NCBI GenBank assembly: GCA_913031625.1
Contig: CAJWGB010000038.1
Coordinates: 1 to 32,776 of the forward strand
DNA: 32,776 nucleotides
Source: an uncultured Planctomycetaceae bacterium
GTDB taxonomy: Bacteria; Planctomycetota; Planctomycetia; Planctomycetales; Planctomycetaceae
Direction: 5' to 3'
Shown in pieces: positions 8,393-14,816 of this stretch (the first letter of the stretch is position 1; every line of letters begins with the position of its first letter). Made by a program: the position numbers and the translations under genes. The notes under the pieces were generated by a model. The model was not told the DNA's origin, searched no databases, and worked only from the letters and a program-made list of their open reading frames with translations.

Positions 8393-9003
8393 AACACCTG
8401 TTTGCTACTGCAACTGCCGCCGCCGCTCTGCTTCTTGCTGGTTGTTCAGACCAGGACGATGCGGCAGTCACCACGGACATGCATGAAGACTTTGATCACG
8501 ACCACAAACATCAACATGCGGACGGGGATGACCACGAGCATGACCATGCGGATGGCTTCAAGGGCACCCATTCGCACGGACATTCGCACAGTCACCGGCA
8601 CGGAGACCCCATTCATGGTGGCAAAATCGTGTCGGTCGGTCATACGCATCACAAAGGCGGGGCAACTCATTACCACGCCGAAATTATGCCGATTGAGGAA
8701 TCCTCTATTCGCTTCTTCGTCCTTACTGAGTCGGATGACGGCGTGTCGAAAGACTACCCCATCGAAGATGGCGAAATCACAGCGTTGATCAGCCTCAAGG
8801 GGAAAGAGGCGGCTGCGTCAAATGTGAAGTTTCTCAGTGTTTCCGAAGGCAAGTCCGCCGAGTTTGTCCTCTCCATTCCGGATGACATGACTGACGGTGA
8901 TGCGTACTCGGTTGTGGTGCCCAAAATCAAACTGGGAGGCCAGCGACTGAATTTCAGTTTCACGGCTTCGCGAAAAAACGAGGAAGAGTCAGCTGATGAC
9001 TGA
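8389..9003 (+). CDS. His-rich lipoprotein, probable metal-binding
   Basis: A 204-residue protein with a lipoprotein leader ending in the lipobox LLAGC (C19). Residues 32-96 hold 20 histidines in patterns such as 'HDHKHQHADGDDHEHDHADG' and 'HSHGHSHSHRHGDPIHGG', typical of zinc, nickel or copper binding regions. The following part ('HGGKIVSVGHTHHKGGATHY' and 'EIMPIEESSIRFFVL') resembles the small beta domain found after 'HGG' motifs in periplasmic metal-efflux adaptor proteins and related planctomycete proteins. Residues 100-195 appear to be a beta-sandwich without cysteine. It overlaps MoxR by 4 bases and the permease by 8, so it is likely made with both. Metal capture or delivery to the permease is inferred; the low-complexity region could also be a simple buffer. 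Confidence 0.9.
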   Translation: MKHLFATATAAAALLLAGCSDQDDAAVTTDMHEDFDHDHKHQHADGDDHEHDHADGFKGTHSHGHSHSHRHGDPIHGGKIVSVGHTHHKGGATHYHAEIMPIEESSIRFFVLTESDDGVSKDYPIEDGEITALISLKGKEAAASNVKFLSVSEGKSAEFVLSIPDDMTDGDAYSVVVPKIKLGGQRLNFSFTASRKNEEESADD

Positions 9004-10630
9004 TCTCCTGCTGCTCGCAGACGGCCCTGGTTACACAGGCTTCTTTGCAGACGTCAATACGACGTTCTGGAGTGGAGTTCTGCGCATTGCCTACGCGATG
9101 GTGGCAGCGGCACCCTTTCTTGTGGCAGGTGTGCTCGCAGCCGGCATCCTTCGAGGAATGGTGGGCGCGGAACGCACTCGTTCGATTCTTGGTGTGGGCC
9201 ACTGGAGCGGACCGTTTCGGGCATGGGCTCTGGGAGTCCTGTTGCCCATCTGTTCGCTGGGGGCCCTGCCCGTTGCCCGGGAACTTCGTCGGGCCGGGAT
9301 CCCAAGTGGGACGGTCCTGAGCTTTGTCCTCGTAGCTCCCGTTCTGAATCCTGTCTCAATTGTTTATGGCCTCAGTCATATTGCGCCCGTGACCCTGCTC
9401 TACTTTGCGGTTGGTACCTTCGTGGTCTCAACCGGGATTGGGGTCATCTGGAATGCACTTGTTTCTGACAAACACGATACGGACCCCGAAAACCTGGAAC
9501 GCGCTCCCCGCAAGAGCGTTCATCGAATTGCAGTCATTGCAGACACTGCGACACGTGGGCTTGTGGGGCCAGTCTTTGTGGATTACGGGCTTGCTCTGCT
9601 GGCGGTTGGCTTCCTTGGAGCCTTCCTGCCTCACGGCATCCTGCAGACGGGCATGACACGCGACAACATCTGGGCTCCGTTCATCATGGGGCTGGTGGCA
9701 ATCCCGGTCTATGTGACGCCGACCGACGTGATGATGCACTTCGGTCACATTGTGCGAGACGGCTATTCACTGGGCGCGGCATTTGCCCTGATTGTCCTTG
9801 GGGCTGGCGCGAATGTGGGAGTTGCCAACTGGCTGCGTCGCGATTATGGGTTTCGGCCGTTGATGTTGTTTGTTGGCCTGTTGATCGGTTCCACGCTGGT
9901 GATTGGATTCACTGCGGACCGGACGATTGAACATGGCAAAGCGACTATGGAAGACCATACGCACGCATTCGACTCATTTACGCGTTTGGCGCAGGTCTCA
10001 CAGGAAGAGGCTGGCCCGTCATGGGTTGTGACGAAGGTGTCTGAGTCAATCAGCAAACACGAGGCTGCTTCCGGAGCTGCTGAGGTCGGAGGATTCTGTC
10101 TGTTGATCCTGCTAATGGTCGTCGGCGTCGTGCTGCGGCTGGTGGGGGATCGATTCCGTGTTGAACAGTACCTGCAGCCGGTTGAAGACGAAGCTGCGGA
10201 AGAATACACGAAATGGAATCCAGCGCTTTCTCCCGTGCAGCTGGTGACTGTGAGTGTCCTTGGTGTGCTGGGACTCGGTGTGGCGGGCCTGTACGTGTTC
10301 TATCCGTCGACCAACGATCTTATTGAAGAGATGAACATTATTCGGGTCGAAGCGTACGACGCTGCCCGAGCAGAGGACGGCGAAGAGTTTTCGCGCAGAA
10401 CCAGTCAGTGGAAGCGGCAGGCTGAAAAGCTGCCCACCAGTCTATTGATTCGCGGCGGCACAGTGACCGATGCCGGGCGCGAGAGCCTGAGCGAGTTTCT
10501 TTATGGGCTGAAGACTTATGAAGATCATGTGACGGCAGGACGAACCGACCAGGCGAAGATGATGCGAGGATATGTGGACGGGCTTTATCGAGCGTGTTGT
10601 GACGAGTTTCGAGCACCCTCAGATGACTGA
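8996..10630 (+). CDS. DUF318/ArsP-type permease with C-terminal helical domain
   Basis: A 544-residue membrane protein. The N-terminal part matches the permease family PF03773 (ArsP_1/DUF318): '[16 protein letters not shown]', then '[20 protein letters not shown]' and '[12 protein letters not shown]'. A second half-repeat near residues 230-290 has '[15 protein letters not shown]' and '[11 protein letters not shown]'. Relatives export organoarsenicals or act as proposed copper/zinc exporters and usually carry CSCG; here the second Cys is Leu (C86-S-L88-G). Two more helices near 360-380 and 410-430 are followed by about 110 residues of charged helix ending in '[14 protein letters not shown]', predicted outside the membrane and reminiscent of a four-helix cytochrome c'-like bundle but without CxxCH. 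The RBS is GAGGAAGAG. The His-rich lipoprotein upstream suggests a metal substrate; direction and ion are unknown. Confidence 0.88.
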   Translation: MTDLLLLADGPGYTGFFADVNTTFWSGVLRIAYAMVAAAPFLVAGVLAAGILRGMVGAERTRSILGVGHWSGPFRAWALGVLLPICSLGALPVARELRRAGIPSGTVLSFVLVAPVLNPVSIVYGLSHIAPVTLLYFAVGTFVVSTGIGVIWNALVSDKHDTDPENLERAPRKSVHRIAVIADTATRGLVGPVFVDYGLALLAVGFLGAFLPHGILQTGMTRDNIWAPFIMGLVAIPVYVTPTDVMMHFGHIVRDGYSLGAAFALIVLGAGANVGVANWLRRDYGFRPLMLFVGLLIGSTLVIGFTADRTIEHGKATMEDHTHAFDSFTRLAQVSQEEAGPSWVVTKVSESISKHEAASGAAEVGGFCLLILLMVVGVVLRLVGDRFRVEQYLQPVEDEAAEEYTKWNPALSPVQLVTVSVLGVLGLGVAGLYVFYPSTNDLIEEMNIIRVEAYDAARAEDGEEFSRRTSQWKRQAEKLPTSLLIRGGTVTDAGRESLSEFLYGLKTYEDHVTAGRTDQAKMMRGYVDGLYRACCDEFRAPSDD

Positions 10631-10643
10631 CAGGAAGAGTGAT

Positions 10644-11576
10644 ATGAATACGATGACGAAACGGCGGCGCGGTTTCACGCTGATCGAAGTGCTTGTGGTG
10701 ATCGCCATCATAAGTGTCCTTGTGGCCCTGATTCTGCCTGCCGTGCAGCAGGCGCGGGAGGCAGCAAGGAGAACGGCGTGTAAAAACAACCTGAAACAGC
10801 TGGCTCTGGCGATGCACAACTATGAGACGACATATCGGGTGCTGCCTCCAGGGTACATCCACAAGCCAGGGCCGAACGGTTCGGCACTGGCCGCAGCAAA
10901 CCATGCCGGGATGGCGTGGGGAGCAATGTTGCTTCCACAATTAGAGCAGCCTGCACTCTATCGGCAGTTTGATTCCAATGTTCCGGTTTGGGACCTGGTC
11001 AATCTGGAGGCACGCGAGACCCAGTTGCCCGTCTTCCTGTGCCCATCTGACCCATGGTCTGAAAACGTCTTTGTTGTCAGAGACGATTCAGCAAGCCCAA
11101 TCGAACAGTACGCGGCAGCCAGCTATGCGGCCAACTGGGGGCCCGCGACTGCTACGGTCAATCTTGATGATACGCCTCTTCGAAGTCAGGGCGTGTTCTA
11201 TCGGAACAGTCGCACACGCGTTCGGGATATCACCGATGGATTGTCGAACACACTGGCGCTGGGAGAACGAACGAATGGTCCCCTTCCTGGAGGGACTTCC
11301 GGCGGCGGCCATGCATCGTTTGAGACATCATGGGTCGCGGCAGTTCGCGATGTTGATGACCTCGCGGATGACCACGGGCATATGGTTCTGTTTGAAACAC
11401 AGTTTCGTCCGAACCAGATCGGTGGTGACGACAAAGGCCTGTCCGCCCCTCACATCGGTATGTGCCAGTTTGCCCTGTGTGACGGATCAGTGCGTGCCAT
11501 CAGCGAGCACATTGACGCAGACCTTTATAACGCACTTGGCACGCGACGAGGCAGGGAGCCGGTTGGCGAGTTTTAA
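10644..11576 (+). CDS. DUF1559 prepilin-like (pseudopilin) protein
   Basis: A 310-residue protein with a type IV prepilin N-terminus: basic leader, cleavage between G10 and F11, then FTLIEV with the conserved Glu at mature position 5 and a long hydrophobic helix to about residue 34. The motif '[15 protein letters not shown]' and the C-terminal '[20 protein letters not shown]' identify the DUF1559 (SBP_bac_10 / H-x9-DG) family, hugely expanded in planctomycetes. These proteins are probably processed by a prepilin peptidase and anchored at the inner membrane; their function is largely unknown. Start choice: ATG 10644 has AGGAAG about 6 bases upstream; the ATG at 10623 lies inside the permease end. 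It is unusual for a DUF1559 gene to sit directly before a prepilin-peptidase gene, as it does here with a 2-base gap. Confidence 0.95.
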   Translation: MNTMTKRRRGFTLIEVLVVIAIISVLVALILPAVQQAREAARRTACKNNLKQLALAMHNYETTYRVLPPGYIHKPGPNGSALAAANHAGMAWGAMLLPQLEQPALYRQFDSNVPVWDLVNLEARETQLPVFLCPSDPWSENVFVVRDDSASPIEQYAAASYAANWGPATATVNLDDTPLRSQGVFYRNSRTRVRDITDGLSNTLALGERTNGPLPGGTSGGGHASFETSWVAAVRDVDDLADDHGHMVLFETQFRPNQIGGDDKGLSAPHIGMCQFALCDGSVRAISEHIDADLYNALGTRRGREPVGEF

Positions 11577-11578
11577 GT

Positions 11579-13102
11579 ATGGACGTTGAGTATCCTGTTG
11601 CAGAGATGAGTGACGATGTCGCTCTGACAACTGCCGAAAACACCGCAGTGGCGGGCGCGACCGGGCGTAGTCTCATTGGTGACTACGTTACTCTGGTGGT
11701 TTGCGTCCATGTGGTGTTTTGCGCAGCGTGCTGGCTGGTGCAGACAGGATTCAGTTCGGGAAGCGGGCTGGCTGTCGCGACGGCAGGTTGGGTGATTGCA
11801 CGATTGTGCTTACGAGACCGCCCGGCCATAGCTGCGGTTCCTGTCACCGCTCTGTTGCTGGGGGCGGTTTCAATGACTCAGGTTGTTGCCTCGACAGCCA
11901 TTCCCGTTTTTTTCTCTTCGCCCGTTCTTGCAGGTCTCCTGGTTCTGTTGCTCCTGATGGATGCCAGAACAATCTTCGAGAGGCTTGTCACAGCAGACGC
12001 ACAGCATCGGGAAATGGTTCGCCAGGCACTGTTTCGGTATGGCCTCCGAGGAGTGCTCTACGGCATTGCCTTGATTCTCGCAGTCAATGCGCTGGCAATT
12101 CCACTGTTTGAGGAATGGCAGTTTCGATCCACTCCTGCTCCCACGAGCCCACTCGGTCTCCGTGACCGGCTTACGCTGGAACAGAACATCATGTTTCGGC
12201 TGTTTCAGGGACTGTCGGCACTCTTCTTTTTCACAATCGGTGCATGTGTTGGCAGTTTTCTGAATGTAGTCATCTACCGCCTGCCATTGAGGGTGTCGGT
12301 GCTGGTGAAACCGTCTTACTGCCCGGGATGCGAGGAGTTGATCGAGGGGTCTGACAATATTCCACTGATCGGCTGGCTCAGACTGAAGGGCCAGTGCCGT
12401 AACTGCAGCATTGAGATCTCTTCACGATATCCCTCCGTTGAACTGCTGATTGGAAGCTGCTTTCTGATTCTGTACTTCGTGGAATTGATTTCAGGTGGGC
12501 AGAACCTTCCTGAGCGAACACCCAATGCTTACAACGGCGTGTTGTGGGTGCTGTTCTACACGAAATGGGACCTTGTTGGCCTGTATCTCTACCATTGCTT
12601 TGTGCTTTGCACGTTGTTTTCCTGGGCGATGATCAGACGAGATGGCAATCGCGTGCCTGCGGTGTCGATTCTCATAATTCTCTTCCTTGTTGTGCTCGCC
12701 CCCGTTGTGATTCCTCTGTTGCATCCACTTCCCGCAACAACAGCATTGTCAGGGACGTCTGCCATATTAAAACCACTGGCGACCTCAGGGGCAGGAATTC
12801 TTGCTGGTTTCGGAAGCGCTTCTGTCCTGTGGGTGCTGTGCAGGACGAGTGCGTCCCGGAATCTTCCGCACGATCCAGCGTCGTGGATCCTGATGGGCGC
12901 CGCACTGGGGTGGCAGGCGGTGATATGCGTGCTTGCGTTTCTGGTCGTTTGGGCGCTGCTGGAGGGCCTGCTGAATGAGATGTCTGGAGTGATCCCCACG
13001 TCAGAAGCCAATCAGAAGATCAACTGGCTGGCATTGCCGGCTGTTGCATTTGTTAGCCATTGTGTGTGGCGTCCTGTGGTCCATTTCTTTCTTGAAGCAT
13101 GA
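11579..13102 (+). CDS. Prepilin peptidase-like (A24) membrane protein, divergent
   Basis: A 507-residue polytopic protein, about twice the normal length of a PilD/GspO peptidase. An N-terminal extension of about 215 residues with several hydrophobic helices precedes the A24 N-terminal domain: 'GACVGSFLNVVIYRLP' near residues 220-236, a zinc-type tetra-Cys site (C248, C251, C273, C276) and 'SSRYPSVELLIG'. The C-terminal aspartyl domain is divergent. The canonical second motif GxGD is 'LPHD' (D432), followed by the expected 'GAALGWQAV'. The first motif reads 'RRDGNRVP', with Asp355 two positions off the usual Asp. It could be a specialised or inactive peptidase. The adjacent prepilin-like gene is the obvious substrate candidate. 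No pilus ATPase or secretin genes are in the window. Start at 11579 is supported by GGCGAG 8 bases upstream. Confidence 0.88.
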   Translation: MDVEYPVAEMSDDVALTTAENTAVAGATGRSLIGDYVTLVVCVHVVFCAACWLVQTGFSSGSGLAVATAGWVIARLCLRDRPAIAAVPVTALLLGAVSMTQVVASTAIPVFFSSPVLAGLLVLLLLMDARTIFERLVTADAQHREMVRQALFRYGLRGVLYGIALILAVNALAIPLFEEWQFRSTPAPTSPLGLRDRLTLEQNIMFRLFQGLSALFFFTIGACVGSFLNVVIYRLPLRVSVLVKPSYCPGCEELIEGSDNIPLIGWLRLKGQCRNCSIEISSRYPSVELLIGSCFLILYFVELISGGQNLPERTPNAYNGVLWVLFYTKWDLVGLYLYHCFVLCTLFSWAMIRRDGNRVPAVSILIILFLVVLAPVVIPLLHPLPATTALSGTSAILKPLATSGAGILAGFGSASVLWVLCRTSASRNLPHDPASWILMGAALGWQAVICVLAFLVVWALLEGLLNEMSGVIPTSEANQKINWLALPAVAFVSHCVWRPVVHFFLEA

Positions 13103-13164
13103 TTAAGGCTGGAATGCAAAAGATGAAGGTTTTTGCGAATCATGTGAGGCGACCTGTGTCAGCA

Positions 13165-13185
13165 TTGACTGGTGATTCGTATACT
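13165..13185 (+). promoter_or_regulatory. Possible -10 element before the second Cys/His-rich gene
   Basis: TATACT at 13180-13185 matches a -10 hexamer 30 bases before the TTG start at 13215. The TTGACT at 13165 is only 9 bases away, too close to be its -35. The gene may simply be read through from the operon, whose last gene ends at 13102. Confidence 0.2.
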
Positions 13186-13214
13186 GTTTTCACTGGTCGG
13201 ACTGGGAGTGATCG

Positions 13215-13589
13215 TTGCTTCTGATGTCCACATTGCATTACAGAATTCGCCTTGTCCTCACGCTCGGTGTCGTCCTGCTGCTGACAGGAACGGCCCCGTT
13301 GACGTACGCACTGCACGTCGTTGATGATGAGGCAGTTGAAAGCAATTCATGTTCCTGTGATTGCTGCCATCACAGCTCAAAGTCTGACTCAAACAGCAAG
13401 GCTCCCTCAGAGCCGCACGATTCCGATTCCTGTCAGGTCTGTCAGTCAGCTTTTGCCCGCTCTCTGAGTGTCTCGGTCGCGACTGCAATTCCTGAAATCA
13501 GTCCTGTTCGGCAGATTAAGCCGCCGCGCATCGTGGCTCCTGTGAAGTCCGCCGCCTACACCGTTCCGAAACGTGGACCGCCCTGCTGA
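13215..13589 (+). CDS. Second small Cys/His-rich exported protein (DUF2946-like)
   Basis: A 124-residue protein from a TTG at 13215, preceded by GGGAG at a good distance; the ATG at 13224 (121 residues) is the alternative. A signal-like helix at about 11-30 is followed by 'CSCDCCHHSSK', an acidic and His stretch, 'HDSDSCQVCQSAFA', a Pro-rich tail and a terminal 'KRGPPC'. The CDCC, HDxxSCxxC and RGPP elements occur in the same order in the protein at 3257-3661, and overall lengths are close, so the two are probably paralogues. Metal binding outside the cytoplasm is the likely role, inferred from residue content. It lies 112 bases after the peptidase gene, on the same strand, and ends the recognisable run. 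Confidence 0.7.
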   Translation: MLLMSTLHYRIRLVLTLGVVLLLTGTAPLTYALHVVDDEAVESNSCSCDCCHHSSKSDSNSKAPSEPHDSDSCQVCQSAFARSLSVSVATAIPEISPVRQIKPPRIVAPVKSAAYTVPKRGPPC

Positions 13590-13803
13590 TCTTCAGCGAG
13601 CGATTCACATTCGTATGTGCCCCTGACAGCTGTCTCTGACGGCTTTGATTCCAGAGGCAATGTGCGCTCAGAAACCTCGGCTGCGGCCTGCAGCACTCTG
13701 AGTCCGACCAGTCCTCTGTTGTGTGAGGGTCGCGCCGAGGTTTCGTTGTCGCACGCATGTCCTGGATTCCATGAGTTTCTCAAGGTGTTAAGTGAGGTGT
13801 CAA

Positions 13804-13968
13804 ATGCAAAAGCTGCGCCTTCGTTATCTGGCCGAAGATCTGCTGATGATGGGATTGTTGCTGGGGGTTTGTGCGCTTATTGTCTTTGGTCCGCAGAGCC
13901 AACTCTCCGCCCCCGCCGCCACGGCTGCAACTCCAATGAAGATTCAGCACGATCAGCAGCTCAGGTGA
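13804..13968 (+). CDS. Possible 54-residue single-helix membrane protein
   Basis: An ATG at 13804 preceded by GAGG at 13794-13797 opens a 54-codon frame. The product has a charged start ('MQKLRLRYLAEDLL'), one hydrophobic helix at about residues 13-28 ('LLMMGLLLGVCALIVF'), an Ala/Pro segment and a hydrophilic tail ending in 'IQHDQQLR'. Codon content in this frame looks coding, but there is no family I recognise. It follows the second Cys/His-rich gene by 214 bases on the same strand, so it may be an extra small partner of that run. It could also be a chance frame. Confidence 0.45.
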   Translation: MQKLRLRYLAEDLLMMGLLLGVCALIVFGPQSQLSAPAATAATPMKIQHDQQLR

Positions 13969-14329
13969 CGTTTTTTGTGACTACGCTCGCCAGAGTATGG
14001 TCCGTCCGGGGACTTGTTCCGCTGGCTGGCGACGGCGGCTACGTTGCTGGCCAGGGCTGGCCGCTCCAGTGACAGACGCCCTGATTTGCTAAACAGCGTT
14101 CAATGAGTGAGTTGGCGAACGTAGACGAAAAGAGCACCGCGTGAGCACGGTTAGGAGGGTGTCGACGATGCATGGTACGCTGTCACGGACATAAGGGGCT
14201 CCACCGGGCAGACCAATGTACAGGGGAGCGTGTTGTGCCGGGGCGTGAGCAAAAGTGAGGCGGTTGTCTCCGTGCGGCGCACCCCGGTCGCTGATTCCCT
14301 GGTGAGACGCAAAGATTTAGAGCGTGTTG
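13969..14329. other. Gene-poor stretch beside the sulfatase remnant
   Basis: No convincing gene is seen on either strand. The minus-strand frames that continue from the sulfatase remnant (to about 14151) show no sulfatase motif and change composition, so this is probably decayed sequence or unrelated spacer. Confidence 0.4.
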
Positions 14330-14657
14330 CAGTGAAGTCTTCCATCTTTCCCACGCCGCCTCCGCAATGAACAGAGACCATCTCGAAGCTTCGGCCCTGC
14401 GGGCGATTCGGGTAGGAAAAACCGAGTGCCACTTTCCAAAGATGGCCGTCTGATAACCCTTCTTTCGCAGGTGCATCGATGTCTGGCGTTTTGATCTGAA
14501 CATGACCGTGGCAGCTCATTTCCTGGTAGCTCTGGTTGTCCGACAGAATGAGCACCATGTTTGGCTGGTCAGCCGAATGAACTCCCGCTGTGAGCAGCGT
14601 CAGCAGAATCAATACTGCGGGTAAAGCTGAAGTGAGTCGTGACGAAGGGCCGGGCAT
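14330..14657 (-). pseudogene. Decayed sulfatase fragment
   Basis: From an ATG at 14657 the minus strand encodes a signal peptide ('ALPAVLILLTLLTAGVHS') and a sulfatase N-terminus, 'QPNMVLILSDNQSYQEMSCH' followed by 'KTPDIDAPAKEG'. The next recognisable sulfatase motif, 'KKGYQTAIFGKWH', comes immediately after, in another frame, whereas 40-80 residues carrying the formylglycine motif CxPxR normally separate them. Downstream the first frame resumes with 'FSYPNRPQGRSFEMVSVHCG' and 'GGVGKMEDF', again sulfatase-like. A one-base loss next to the GKWH codons (about 14424-14428) would explain the frame return. So there is an internal deletion near 14465, a frameshift, and a lost C-terminal half. The product cannot be an active sulfatase. 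Confidence 0.8.
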
Positions 14658-14816
14658 TCCCCGGTGTCCAGTCTGGAGCTGTGGGTCTGAGAGATCCAGA
14701 AAAACCAGTCTGACACGGCTGGGACGCCGGAAACATGCATGGGCCTGTGAGTGGTGTCGATTCGGGACGTGTTCGTGTTATGATGGCGAGCCAGTCTGGC
14801 AGTTTGGAATCAAGAG

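Noticed and set aside
8485-8680. CAT/CAC-rich stretch looking like a simple DNA repeat
   Set aside because: It encodes the histidine-rich part of the lipoprotein; both codons and spacing vary, so it is protein-level composition and not a tandem DNA repeat.
13617-14072. 151-codon plus-strand frame after the second Cys/His-rich gene
   Set aside because: No RBS, no hydrophobic or domain pattern; the 54-codon frame at 13804 in another register has a better RBS and a membrane helix.
14779-14784. TATGAT as a -10 element before the DUF1592-type gene
   Set aside because: No acceptable -35 at 15-19 bases upstream; not better than chance.
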